Of a stretch of DNA of 64,000 bases, positions 16,081 through 24,986 are shown in pieces; position 1 is the first letter of the stretch, and each line of letters starts with the position of its first letter. This DNA comes from Armatimonadota bacterium. Lineage in GTDB: Bacteria > Sysuimicrobiota > Sysuimicrobiia > Sysuimicrobiales > Humicultoraceae. A program made the position numbers and the translations under genes. Location: assembly GCA_031459855.1 (NCBI GenBank), contig JAVKHP010000001.1, forward strand, positions 292,059-356,058. The letters are read 5' to 3'. Below the pieces are notes generated by a model. It was not told where the DNA came from. It searched no databases and saw only the letters and a list, made by a program, of their open reading frames with translations.

Positions 16081-17574
16081 TCAGAAGAACGTCGCCGTGC
16101 GCTTGGCGCCGGTGTAGTCGAGGTAGACGACCTTGAGCTCGCTGTAGAAGTCGATGGCCACGCTCCCCTGCTCCCGCGGGCCCACGCCGGTGGCCTTGGT
16201 GCCGCCGAAGGGCAGGTGCGCTTCGCCGCCCACCGTGGGGTTGTTGATGTGGACGATCCCCACTTCGCTGCGGTCGACGAACCGCATCGCCTTCGCCAGG
16301 TCCTGCGTGTAGATGGATGAGGCGAGCCCGTAGGGCACCGCGTTGGCGGCCTCGACCGCCGCGTCGAAGTCGGGCACGCGACAGACCGCCAGCACGGGGC
16401 CGAAGATCTCTTCCTGGAAGATGCGCATCCGGGGCGTGACGTGGTCGAAGATGGTGGGCTCGACGAAGTACCCCCGGCCGTAGGCGCCCTCGGTCAGGCG
16501 CCGGCCACCGGTGACCAGCCGGGCGCCCTCCTCCTGCCCGATGGCGATGTAGCGCAGCACCGTCTTCATCTGGGACTCGTCCACCGAGGGCCCCATCTGG
16601 GTGCGGGGGTCGAGCCCGTCGCCGACCACCAGGGCCCGCGCCCGCGCCGCCAGTTCCTCCACGAACCGGTCGGCGATGCGCTCGACGACGATGACCCGGC
16701 TGGTGGCGGTGCAGCGCTGGCCCGTCGACCCATAGGCACCCTGGATCGTGCCCGCCAGCGCCAGCTCCAGGTCGGCGTCCTCCAGGACGACGACCGGGTT
16801 CTTGCCGCCCATCTCGGCCTGCACGCGTCGACCGCCGGCGGCCGCCCGTTCGTAGAGCTTGATCCCCACCTCGTTGGAGCCGGTGAAGGACACGGCGCGC
16901 ACCGCAGGGTGCGTGATCAGCTCGTCGCCGACGGTGCTGCCCGGCCCGATGACCATGTTCAGCACCCCGTCGGGCAGGCCGGCCTCCTGGAAGAGCTCCA
17001 CGAGCGCCGAGGCGGTCCACGGCGTCAGCGTGGCGGGTTTGAAGACCACGGTGTTGCCGCAGACCAGCGCGGGCGCCAGCTTCCAGATGGGGATGGCCGC
17101 CGGGAAGTTCCACGGGGTGATCACCGCCACGACGCCCAGCGGCTCGCGCACGGTGTAGGTGAAGGTGTTGGGCAGCTCGCTGGGCAGCGTCTCCCCCCGC
17201 AGGCGCCGCCCCTCGCCGGCGATGTACTCGAGGATGTTGCGGCTGCGCACGAGCTCGCCCGTGGACTCGGCGAGGGTCTTGCCCTCCTCGCGGGTGAGGA
17301 TCTCCGCCAGCTGCGGCATCTTCCGCTCGAAGAGCTCCAGCACCTTGAACAGGATGCGGCCGCGCACGGGGCCCGGCGTGGCGCGCCACCGGGGGAACGC
17401 GTCGACCGCGGCCTGGATCGCGGCGCGCGCCTCCTCGCGCGTCGACAGTGGCACCTGGCCCAGCACCTCGCCCGTGGCGGGGTTGCGGTTGGCGACCAGG
17501 CGGTCGGAGGACGAGGCGACCCAGCGGCCGCCGATGAAGTTCTTGTAGGTCTGCTCGCTCGCCGCGATGGCCAT
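16081..17574 (-). CDS. NAD(P)-dependent aldehyde dehydrogenase (semialdehyde type)
   Basis: A 497-residue aldehyde dehydrogenase that oxidises an aldehyde to its acid. Key parts are present: the nucleotide-binding segment VITPWNFPAAIPIWKLAPAL near residue 150, FTGSNEVGIKL near 226, the general base in QAEMGGKNPVVV near 250, and the nucleophile in STGQRCTATSRV near residue 285. Closest by pattern are alpha-ketoglutarate-semialdehyde and related sugar-acid dehydrogenases. ATG 17574 follows GGGAGGG. It stands between the phosphate transporter and the BMP operon in the same direction, and no neighbour reveals its substrate. Confidence 0.93.
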   Translation of the reverse strand: MAIAASEQTYKNFIGGRWVASSSDRLVANRNPATGEVLGQVPLSTREEARAAIQAAVDAFPRWRATPGPVRGRILFKVLELFERKMPQLAEILTREEGKTLAESTGELVRSRNILEYIAGEGRRLRGETLPSELPNTFTYTVREPLGVVAVITPWNFPAAIPIWKLAPALVCGNTVVFKPATLTPWTASALVELFQEAGLPDGVLNMVIGPGSTVGDELITHPAVRAVSFTGSNEVGIKLYERAAAGGRRVQAEMGGKNPVVVLEDADLELALAGTIQGAYGSTGQRCTATSRVIVVERIADRFVEELAARARALVVGDGLDPRTQMGPSVDESQMKTVLRYIAIGQEEGARLVTGGRRLTEGAYGRGYFVEPTIFDHVTPRMRIFQEEIFGPVLAVCRVPDFDAAVEAANAVPYGLASSIYTQDLAKAMRFVDRSEVGIVHINNPTVGGEAHLPFGGTKATGVGPREQGSVAIDFYSELKVVYLDYTGAKRTATFF

Positions 17575-17669
17575 GGTCCACCCTCCCCGGCACAGTGTCG
17601 GCGGGGAATGCCTTCTGCGGCGCCGCACAGCAGTCCTGGCGCCGGCCCGGCACCGTTCCCACGCCGGCC

Positions 17670-18605
17670 TCACCGCACGAGCGCCAGCACCCCGAGCCCC
17701 AGGTACGTGAGCACGCCGGCGGTCGAGATGCTCACCAGCCAGCCCGCCGGCGCGAGCCAGAAGATGCGCCGGTTCACCGCCACGATGCCCTTGGTGAGCC
17801 CGACCCCTACCACCGCGCCCACCATGGCCTGGGACGTGGAGACCGGCACGCCGACCTGGGTGAAGAGGTGGGTGGTCAGCGCGGTGGCCGCGGCGGCCAC
17901 CAGCGCGGAGGCGGGGTCGAGCGCGGTGATCTGGTTGCCCACCAGCAGGATCACACGGCGGCTGAAGGTCAGGACGCCCGCGGCGATCGCCGCACCGCCC
18001 AGCGCCGCACCGGCCGCCGGGGTCAGCACGCCCGCGGCGACGGCTGGCGCCATGGCGTTGCCCACGTTGTTGGACCCCAGGGCGTAGGCGGCGTAGCAGC
18101 CCACCAGCACGGCCGCGACGCGGACGAGCCGGTCGAAGCGCCGCGCGTCCAGCCCGCGTATCCCCTGCAGGACGGCCAGCAGACGGTAGAGCAGGTAGGC
18201 GATGCCGCCGGCACCCACAGGCGCCGTCACCATCGACGCCAGCATCTTGGCCAGGATCCCCCGGTGGATCCCGGTGGGCTCCGTCGTCCCCACCGCCACC
18301 AGCGCCCCGACGATCGCGTGCGACGTCGAGATGGGCATCCCCAGCGCAGTCATCAGGTGGACGCTCATCCCGGCCCCCAGCGTGGCCACGGCGGCGGTGT
18401 GCGGGCGCAGGCGCGTCAGGCCCCCCACGGTGCCGAACACCTTCTGGCCTTCGACCACGGCGCCCAGGAAGGCGAACACCGCGGCGAGGACCACCGCGCG
18501 GCGGAACGCGATCACACCGGCCCCGATCTGCGGGCCAAACGTGTTGGCGGCGTCGTTGGCGCCGACGCCCCACCCGAGGTAGAGGGCCGGCAGGAGCGCC
18601 AGCAT
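17670..18605 (-). CDS. pit: PiT-family inorganic phosphate transporter
   Basis: A cation-coupled phosphate permease of the inner membrane, 311 residues with about ten hydrophobic segments. Both PiT signatures are present: GANDAANTFGP near residue 15 and GSNNVGNAMAPA near 177, together with the duplicated motif MPISTSHAIVGA and VPVSTSQAMVGA. It is short for the family, missing the large loop seen in longer PiTs, which is normal for the bacterial DUF47-linked type. Its ATG follows directly after the TAG of the DUF47 gene with no gap. Confidence 0.94.
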   Translation of the reverse strand: MLALLPALYLGWGVGANDAANTFGPQIGAGVIAFRRAVVLAAVFAFLGAVVEGQKVFGTVGGLTRLRPHTAAVATLGAGMSVHLMTALGMPISTSHAIVGALVAVGTTEPTGIHRGILAKMLASMVTAPVGAGGIAYLLYRLLAVLQGIRGLDARRFDRLVRVAAVLVGCYAAYALGSNNVGNAMAPAVAAGVLTPAAGAALGGAAIAAGVLTFSRRVILLVGNQITALDPASALVAAAATALTTHLFTQVGVPVSTSQAMVGAVVGVGLTKGIVAVNRRIFWLAPAGWLVSISTAGVLTYLGLGVLALVR

Positions 18606-19274
18606 CTACAGCTTGAGGCCGATCAGCAGGATCTCCAGCCGGTCGCCGGCGTCTTCCACGTCGTCGGAGATCTCGGTGAGCGCCTCCAGGAACGCCTTGA
18701 CGTGCATGCGCGCGGCCAGCGGCAGGGTCGAGGTGAAGATCTGGCGCGTGAGCTTCCACTCGTGGTCGTCGATGGTGGACTCGGTGATCCCCACCTGCTT
18801 GAGCCGCTCGCGGATGGCACCCTGGTCACCGCCGGTCAGGTACAGCGTGACCGCCTCGTGCAGCGCCGCAAACGTCTCGCGGGTGAGGCGGACGATCTCG
18901 CGCAGGCTCTCGGCGTACTCGGCGGGGATCTCGGGGCGCTGGCCGAGCAGGAAGTCGCAGGTGACCTCGGCCGCGTCGGCGATCATGTCCACCCGTTCGG
19001 CGAAGTCGTGGATGTCGGGCCGGGCCACGGGCAGGAACGCCCCACGGTAGAGCAGGTCGATCACCGCCCGCCGCAGGTGGTCGGCTTCGGTCTCCAGGTG
19101 GTCGACCTCGATGGCGCCGGCCTTGGCTTCGTCGAGGCGTCCGGCCAGGTAGTCGTCGAGCACTTCGCCTGCCCGCGCCACGCACTCGCCGACCTTGTCG
19201 AGGTGCCGGCGCATCAACGCCCGGACCTCGGCTTCGCGGCCCTGCCCGAAGAGGAACTCGACGACCCTGCTCAC
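18606..19274 (-). CDS. DUF47/PhoU-like partner of the phosphate transporter
   Basis: A 222-residue helical protein of the DUF47 (TIGR00153) family, relatives of PhoU that regulate the adjacent PiT permease. It starts MSRVVEFLFGQGREAEVRAL, the family opening, and shows the acidic metal-ligand helices HLETEADHLRR, DFAERVDMIADAAE and ALTEISDDVEDAGDRLE. GTG 19274 has GGAGG upstream. The stop codon abuts the PiT start, a strong sign of coupled translation. Confidence 0.93.
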   Translation of the reverse strand: MSRVVEFLFGQGREAEVRALMRRHLDKVGECVARAGEVLDDYLAGRLDEAKAGAIEVDHLETEADHLRRAVIDLLYRGAFLPVARPDIHDFAERVDMIADAAEVTCDFLLGQRPEIPAEYAESLREIVRLTRETFAALHEAVTLYLTGGDQGAIRERLKQVGITESTIDDHEWKLTRQIFTSTLPLAARMHVKAFLEALTEISDDVEDAGDRLEILLIGLKL

Positions 19275-19823
19275 CCTCGCACCTCCAGCGCCGTGCGGCG
19301 CTGCGCCCGCCGATCCCGGCGCGGAGCCGCCGGCCATCCGCACGCCGTGCCCGCGCCTGTGCCCTGGGCCCGCGCGAACGACCGCCGGCGATGACGCCCT
19401 CCGTGCCGGCCGGCGTCGTCGGGCGCTGGCCCGTGCTCCGTGACTTCGGTGTCGGACGCAGGGCGCCCTCCGCTGCGCCCGCCGTGCGGCGCACGGCGCA
19501 CCAGGCGCCGCGCAGGGGGCCACGCGTGCGGTCTGCGCCGGCACGGCTGCAGGCTCCCGGCCGCATCGGCTCTGGCCCATCTGCGGGCGCACCCGCGGGC
19601 AGCGTGCGTGCGGGACGCGTACGCCCGGCGGTCGTGGGACGGGCTGCCATGCGGCGGCGGGGCTGCGGGCGCACCGACGGACAGCGTGCGCGCGACACCG
19701 CGCGGCATCCGCCGGACGGCCGCGCGGAGCTCCGCGCTCGGGAGGAGCCGGTTGGCACGGTCCCGAAACAACACTTCTCTTCCGCCCGGCGAGACCGGCC
19801 GGGTGGCGCCCTGGAGGGTCCGG
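19275..19823. repeat. Divergent intergenic region with imperfect direct repeat
   Basis: About 550 bases between the DUF47 gene and the second molybdenum hydroxylase operon, very GC-rich, with no gene I can support. A 32-base unit at 19581-19612 recurs at 19663-19694 with four mismatches (shared opening CTGCGGGCGCACC, shared CAGCGTGCG), 82 bases apart. The role is unknown. Confidence 0.45.
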
Positions 19824-22163
19824 ATGGCGACCCGCTGGTTCGGCGCGCGGATCCCGCGCAACGAGGACCCGCGCCTGCTGACAGGACACGGCACGTACAT
19901 CGACGACCTCCAGCTCCCGGGCCTGCTGCACGCGGCCTTCTACCGGAGCCCCCACGCCCACGCGCGCGTGGTGCGTCTGGACGTCAGCCGGGCGCGGGCG
20001 CATCCGGGCGTGGTGGCGGTCTTCACCGCCGCGGACCTCCCGCCGGGGATCCGCGGGCCGCTGCCCAAACTCATCCCCCACCCGGCCCTGGTCCACCACA
20101 AGACCCAGGTGGCGCTGGCCGGCGACGTGGTCCGTCACGTCGGCGAGCCCGTGGCGATGGTGGTGGCGACCAGCCGGTACGTGGCCGAGGACGCCGCGGA
20201 CCTGATCGCAGTGGAGTTCGACCCGCTGCCCGCCGTGGTGGACCTGGAGGCGGCGGTCCGACCGGGCAGCCCGCGCGTGCACGACGACGTGCCCGACAAC
20301 GTCGCCGCCCACTACACCCAGCGCGTGGGCGACGTGGAGGCGGCGTTCGCGCGGGCCGCCCATGTGTTCCGCGAGCGGTTCGTGATCGACCGGGGTGCCT
20401 CGTCGCCCATCGAGACCCGCGGGGTCGTGGCCCAGTGGGAGGCCAGGACCCGGCAACTCGTGGTGTGGGACACGACGCAGGCGCCCATCCGAATCCGGAA
20501 CTTCCTCGCCCAGCTCTTCGGGCTGTCGCTGAACGACGTGCGGGTGGTGGCCCCCGACATCGGCGGCGGATTCGGTCCCAAGATCATGATGTGCTACCCG
20601 GAGGAGATCCTGGTCCCCCACGCCGCCATGGTCCTGGGGCGCCCCGTGAAGTGGATCGAGGACCGGCGCGAGCACTTCGTGGCCACCAACCACGAGCGCG
20701 TGCAAATCTACGACGCGGCCATCGCCGTCGACCGGGACGGGCGCATCGAGGGCGTGCGGGTCGAGTTCCTGCACGACACCGGCGCCTACATCGCCTACGG
20801 CCTGATCGTGCCCATCGTGGCCAGCACCACGCTGCCAGGGCCGTACCGCATCCCCAACTACCATGCGGAGTTCAAGGCGGTGTTCACCAACAAGACCCAG
20901 GTGAGCCCCTACCGGGGGGCCGGCCGCCCGCACGGCGTCTTCGTCATGGAACGGCTGCTGGACCGCGTGGCGCGAGAGCTGGGGCTGGACCGCGCCGAGG
21001 TGCGGCGGCGCAACCTGGTGCAGCCCGACGACTTCCCCTACGACGTCGGGCTGATCTACCAGGACAACGCGCCCCTGATCTACGACAGTGGCAACTACCC
21101 TGCGGTGCTCGAGACCGCGCTGGAGGCCATCGGCTACCGCGACTGGCCGACGGCGAAGGCCCGGGCCGCGCGCGAGGGCCGCCGGGTGGGGCTGGGGCTG
21201 GCGATGTACGTGGAAGGGACAGGGATCGGCCCGTACGAGGGCTGCCGCATCACGGTGGAGCCCTCGGGCAAGGTGTTCGCGGCCACCAGCGTGGGCACCC
21301 AGGGCCAGGGCCACTACACGGCCTTCGCGCAGATCATCGCCGACGCCCTGGGCGTGGACGTGCGGGACGTCACCGTCACCACCGGCGACACCGCCGCCTT
21401 CCAGTGGGGCACGGGCACCTTCGCCAGCCGCGCCGCCGTGGTGGCCGGCAACGCCGTGGCGCTGGCCGCGCAGGCCGTCCGCGAGAAGACGTTGACCGTG
21501 GCCGCCACCCTGCTGGAAGCCCGTCGGGAGGACCTGGAGCTCTCGGGGGGCAAAGTCTTCGTACGGGGCGCGCCGGGACGCGCCGTGACGCTGGGCGAGG
21601 TGGCCGCTGCGGCCAACCCGCTGCGCGGCGTCATCCCCCGCGAGTGGGAAGGGCCCGGGCTGGAGGCCACGCGCTACTTCGCGCCCCCGCGCGGGACGTT
21701 CGCGGCGGGGTGTCACGCGGCGGTGCTGGAGGTCGATCCCGACACCGGCCTGGTGCGCATCCTGCGCTACGTCGTGGTGCACGACTGCGGTCCGGTCATC
21801 AACCCGTTGATCCTCGAGGGGCAGATCCGGGGCGGCGTCGCGCAGGGCATTGGTGGCGCGTTCTACGAGCGCCTGGTGTACGACGACACGGGGCAGCTGC
21901 TGACCCAGACGTTCATGGACTACCTGCTGCCCACGATCGCGGAGGTGGCCCCCATCGAGATCCGACACCTCGAGACGCCCTCGCCCCTGAACCCGCTGGG
22001 GCTCAAGGGCGCCGGCGAAGCCGGCGTGATCCCCGTGCCGGCGGTGTTCGCGTCGGCGCTGGACGACGCCCTGGGAACCTGGATCACCGAGATGCCGCTG
22101 TCGCCCGCGCGCGTGCGTGAGCTCGCCGCGCAGGCGGCGCTGCCCGCAGGAGGCCGGCGGTGA
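19824..22163 (+). CDS. Molybdenum hydroxylase large subunit (xanthine dehydrogenase family)
   Basis: A 779-residue molybdopterin-binding subunit. It has GHGTYIDD near residue 21, APDIGGGFGPK near 243, the active-site loop PYRGAGRP at 362-369 and GAGEAG near 731 with the catalytic glutamate at about residue 732. The loop excludes form I CO dehydrogenase, so it is a purine/aldehyde hydroxylase or form II-like enzyme. The residue after the loop proline is His370, where relatives usually have Glu. ATG 19824 has GGAGGG. The downstream DUF2877/AllH gene and window-wide purine themes favour a purine or related heterocycle as substrate; this is inference. Confidence 0.93.
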   Translation: MATRWFGARIPRNEDPRLLTGHGTYIDDLQLPGLLHAAFYRSPHAHARVVRLDVSRARAHPGVVAVFTAADLPPGIRGPLPKLIPHPALVHHKTQVALAGDVVRHVGEPVAMVVATSRYVAEDAADLIAVEFDPLPAVVDLEAAVRPGSPRVHDDVPDNVAAHYTQRVGDVEAAFARAAHVFRERFVIDRGASSPIETRGVVAQWEARTRQLVVWDTTQAPIRIRNFLAQLFGLSLNDVRVVAPDIGGGFGPKIMMCYPEEILVPHAAMVLGRPVKWIEDRREHFVATNHERVQIYDAAIAVDRDGRIEGVRVEFLHDTGAYIAYGLIVPIVASTTLPGPYRIPNYHAEFKAVFTNKTQVSPYRGAGRPHGVFVMERLLDRVARELGLDRAEVRRRNLVQPDDFPYDVGLIYQDNAPLIYDSGNYPAVLETALEAIGYRDWPTAKARAAREGRRVGLGLAMYVEGTGIGPYEGCRITVEPSGKVFAATSVGTQGQGHYTAFAQIIADALGVDVRDVTVTTGDTAAFQWGTGTFASRAAVVAGNAVALAAQAVREKTLTVAATLLEARREDLELSGGKVFVRGAPGRAVTLGEVAAAANPLRGVIPREWEGPGLEATRYFAPPRGTFAAGCHAAVLEVDPDTGLVRILRYVVVHDCGPVINPLILEGQIRGGVAQGIGGAFYERLVYDDTGQLLTQTFMDYLLPTIAEVAPIEIRHLETPSPLNPLGLKGAGEAGVIPVPAVFASALDDALGTWITEMPLSPARVRELAAQAALPAGGRR

Positions 22164-23029
22164 AACCCGCACCGTTCCAGTACCTGGCACCCCGCACGCG
22201 CGACGAGGCCCTGGAGGCGCTGCGCCAGTTCGGCCCCGACGCCAAGGTGCTGGCGGGCGGGCAGAGCCTGGTGCCGCTGCTGGCGATGCGCCTGGCGCGG
22301 CCCGCGGTGCTCGTCGACATCAACCGCGTGCCCGACCTGGCGTTCGTCCGGGCCGCCCGCGGGGCGATCGTGATCGGGGCCATGACGCGTCAGCGCACGG
22401 TCGAGACCCACCCACTGGTGGCCACGCAGTTGCCCCTGCTGCGCGAGGCCCTGCGGTGGGTCGGGCACCCGCAGATCCGTACCCGCGGTACCATCGGCGG
22501 CAGCCTGGCCCACGCCGATCCCGCAGCCGAGCTGCCGGCGGTCGCCTCGGTGCTGGGGGCGACGTTCAAGGTGGTCAGCCGGCGCCGCCAGCGGACGCTT
22601 GGCTGTGAGGAGTTCTTCACCGGCTACCTGACCACAGCGCTGGAGCCCGACGAGCTGCTCACCGAGATCCGCTTCCCGGTGCCGCCGCCCAGGACGGGCT
22701 GGGCGTTCCAGGAAGTGGCGCGGCGCCACGGCGACTTCGCCCTGGTGGGTGTGGCCGCGCTGGTGCGGCTCGACGGTGACCGGCGGTGCATCGAGGCGCG
22801 GCTGGCGTTCACCGGTGTCGGACCCGGACCGGTGCGGGTGGCCGACGCCGAGGCGCTGCTCGTCGGACGCGCGCTCACGCGCGAGGCGGCCGACGAGGCC
22901 GGACGCGCGGTGACGGCCGCGCTCGAGCCCGAGGGCGACATCCACGCCAGCGCCGAGTACCGCAAGCACGTGGCCGGCGTGCTGGCGGCGCGGGCGCTCC
23001 TGCAGGCGGCAGAGAGGGTGCAGACATGA
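22160..23029 (+). CDS. Molybdenum hydroxylase FAD-binding subunit
   Basis: A 289-residue flavin subunit passing electrons from the 2Fe-2S subunit to the final acceptor. It has the FAD motif KVLAGGQSLVPLLAMRLARP near residue 30 and RTRGTIGGSLAHADPAAELP near residue 110, followed by the C-terminal flavoprotein domain with ASAEYRKHVAGVLAARAL. The GTG start overlaps the large-subunit stop by four bases. Gene order here is large-FAD-small, opposite to coxMSL, so the two hydroxylases arose separately. Confidence 0.93.
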   Translation: MKPAPFQYLAPRTRDEALEALRQFGPDAKVLAGGQSLVPLLAMRLARPAVLVDINRVPDLAFVRAARGAIVIGAMTRQRTVETHPLVATQLPLLREALRWVGHPQIRTRGTIGGSLAHADPAAELPAVASVLGATFKVVSRRRQRTLGCEEFFTGYLTTALEPDELLTEIRFPVPPPRTGWAFQEVARRHGDFALVGVAALVRLDGDRRCIEARLAFTGVGPGPVRVADAEALLVGRALTREAADEAGRAVTAALEPEGDIHASAEYRKHVAGVLAARALLQAAERVQT

Positions 23030-23640
23030 GGCGATCGGGGAAGCGGATGCTGCAGCCGGTCACCCACGCCGAGGTGCGCATGCGCATCAACGGCGCGGAG
23101 GTCGTGCGCACCGTAGAGGTGCGCCGGACCCTGGCCGACTTCATCCGCGAGGACGCAGGGCTCACGGGCACCCACCTGGGGTGCGAGCACGGAGTCTGCG
23201 GCGCGTGCACGGTGCTGCTGGACGGCGAGCCGGTGCGCTCGTGCCTGCTGTTCGCGGTGCAGGCCGACGGGCACGAGATCACGACGGTCGAGGCCCTGGG
23301 CACGCCCGAGCACCTGTCGCCGCTGCAGCAGGCGTTCCGCGACTACCACGCGCTGCAGTGCGGCTTCTGCACACCGGGCTTCCTGATGAGCGCCCATGCC
23401 CTGTTGCGGGACAACCCGCAGGCCTCCGACGAGGAGATCCTGGAGGTGCTCGCCGGCCACCTGTGTCGGTGCACCGGCTACACGTCGATCTTCGACGCCG
23501 TGCGGGCGGCGGCCGGGCGGCCGCCCGGGCCGCCGCCCGCAGAGCCCTGGCCCACGCCGACCGGTGCCGGCGCGTCGTCGGCAGCGCCGGACGCCGCCGG
23601 GGGGACCGCGCCGACTACGCCCGAGCCGCATGCAGGGTGA
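23026..23640 (+). CDS. Molybdenum hydroxylase [2Fe-2S] subunit
   Basis: A 204-residue iron-sulfur subunit. The N-terminal cluster ligands are Cys53, Cys58, Cys61 and Cys73 ([12 protein letters not shown]). The second set is Cys112, Cys115, Cys147 and Cys149 (QCGFCTPG and HLCRCTGY). The last 40 residues form a Pro/Ala/Thr-rich tail beyond the normal family end, of unknown meaning. ATG overlaps the FAD subunit stop (ATGA). The DUF2877 gene overlaps its 3' end by 11 bases. Confidence 0.93.
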   Translation: MRRSGKRMLQPVTHAEVRMRINGAEVVRTVEVRRTLADFIREDAGLTGTHLGCEHGVCGACTVLLDGEPVRSCLLFAVQADGHEITTVEALGTPEHLSPLQQAFRDYHALQCGFCTPGFLMSAHALLRDNPQASDEEILEVLAGHLCRCTGYTSIFDAVRAAAGRPPGPPPAEPWPTPTGAGASSAAPDAAGGTAPTTPEPHAG

Positions 23641-24979
23641 GGCGGCGGCCGATGTGCCGTTCGCCCTGCCCGTAGCGGTCGTGCATCGCAGCCAAGCCCT
23701 CTGGACGACGACGCGCGCGGCGCCGCGCCTGCGGCTACCGGCAGTCCGGGTGGCCACCCCGCTGGCGGCGCTCGCGCACACCCGGGGCACCGCGCGGGTG
23801 CTGGCGACCTTCCAGCGGAGCGCCTACCTCGAGCTGGTCGACATCGAGCACGAGCTCGCGGCCATCGAGAACGCTGCTCCCGTAGAGGCTCTCGAGGCGG
23901 GGGCTGGCGCCAACCGGGCTTCCCCTGGGAGCCCTACCCGGGGCGCCGGTGCTCGGGTCACCCTCCAGGAAGCCGGATTGCCTGATACACGCAGCGCCGC
24001 ACCCGGGGCCGATGGAGCCCACGAGGACCGTTCGGGGCGGACGCGCGCGCACGCCGGGGACGTCCCGCGCCTGGTCGCGCTCACCTCGCCGCACCTGGAA
24101 CCAGGCCCGTTCGACGCCGCAGTCGCCGGCTTCGAGCACCTGCGCGCTGCGCTGTACGCCACTGCAGGACCGGTGCGGCTGGACCGGGGTGTGCTGACGG
24201 TCGGTGACGTCGAGGTGAACCTCCGCGCGGGCGCGCGCTGGGACCCCGAGGTGCCCCGGCCCTGGGGCGACGGGGATGCCCCTCATACGTCTGCCGCACG
24301 CCGGGCGGTCGAGCAGGTGCTGCGCGAGGCTGCGCCTCCCGAGAGCCTGGCCGGGCTGCTGTGGAGAGGCGGGCTCCCCGCGGACCACACGCTCGCGCAT
24401 CGTGGGCATCCCGAGCGTCTGGGGGGGCTGCCCTCGACAGGCGCAGACCTCCCCGACCGTCTCGCGCCCTTCGCCCGGGCCCTGGAGATCCTTGCGTCGC
24501 TCTTCTACCAGCCCGCGCGCGCGGGACTTCCTGCCGCGCGCGGATCGGGTGAGGCGCTGCTCGACCGCACCCTGCCCAATGTGCGGCAGCCTGACGATGC
24601 GTGCGCGCAGGCCGCCGCGCTCGTTGCCGGGCTGGGGCCCGGGCTGACGCCCTCGGGTGACGACCTGCTGTGTGGCGTCATGCTGGCCACGTGGGTCTGG
24701 CCCACGCTCGCGGGCGCAGAGCATGCGGCCGAGGTGCGCGCGCGGATCGCAACGGCGGCCCGCCCGCGCACGACGCGGGTGGGCGCCGCGTACCTGCTGG
24801 CGGCACAGCGCGGGTGGGCGCCCAGGCCCTGGCACCGGCTGGCCCGGGCGCTGGACAACGCCCCGGCCGCGCGCGCAGCCGCCCTGCAGGTGGTGGCCAT
24901 CGGCGAGACCTCGGGCGCTGACGGGCTCACCGGCTTCTGCTGGGCCTGGCGGGTGGTGTCGGGCCCGCAGGAGTCGTGA
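23630..24979 (+). CDS. DUF2877 protein, AllH-type oxamate carbamoyltransferase subunit
   Basis: DUF2877 proteins include YlbF/AllH, a subunit of the oxamate carbamoyltransferase that ends anaerobic allantoin use by yielding carbamoyl phosphate. The hallmark GLGPGLTPSGDDLLCG lies near residue 334, followed by helices and the end motif GETSGADGLTGFCWA. The protein (449 residues) is longer than YlbF. An apparent low-complexity insertion (about residues 85-145, rich in Gly, Ala, Pro and Thr) accounts for much of this. It overlaps the hydroxylase small subunit by 11 bases, so it belongs to that operon. DUF1116 and FdrA, the partner subunits, are 37 kb away. The precise substrate is inferred. Confidence 0.82.
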   Translation: MQGEAAADVPFALPVAVVHRSQALWTTTRAAPRLRLPAVRVATPLAALAHTRGTARVLATFQRSAYLELVDIEHELAAIENAAPVEALEAGAGANRASPGSPTRGAGARVTLQEAGLPDTRSAAPGADGAHEDRSGRTRAHAGDVPRLVALTSPHLEPGPFDAAVAGFEHLRAALYATAGPVRLDRGVLTVGDVEVNLRAGARWDPEVPRPWGDGDAPHTSAARRAVEQVLREAAPPESLAGLLWRGGLPADHTLAHRGHPERLGGLPSTGADLPDRLAPFARALEILASLFYQPARAGLPAARGSGEALLDRTLPNVRQPDDACAQAAALVAGLGPGLTPSGDDLLCGVMLATWVWPTLAGAEHAAEVRARIATAARPRTTRVGAAYLLAAQRGWAPRPWHRLARALDNAPAARAAALQVVAIGETSGADGLTGFCWAWRVVSGPQES

Positions 24980-24986
24980 GGGCGGC

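Noticed and set aside
19391-22120. 909-codon plus-strand frame overlapping the second hydroxylase large subunit
   Set aside because: It is an Arg/Gly/Pro-rich shifted frame of the clear hydroxylase gene, with no motifs.
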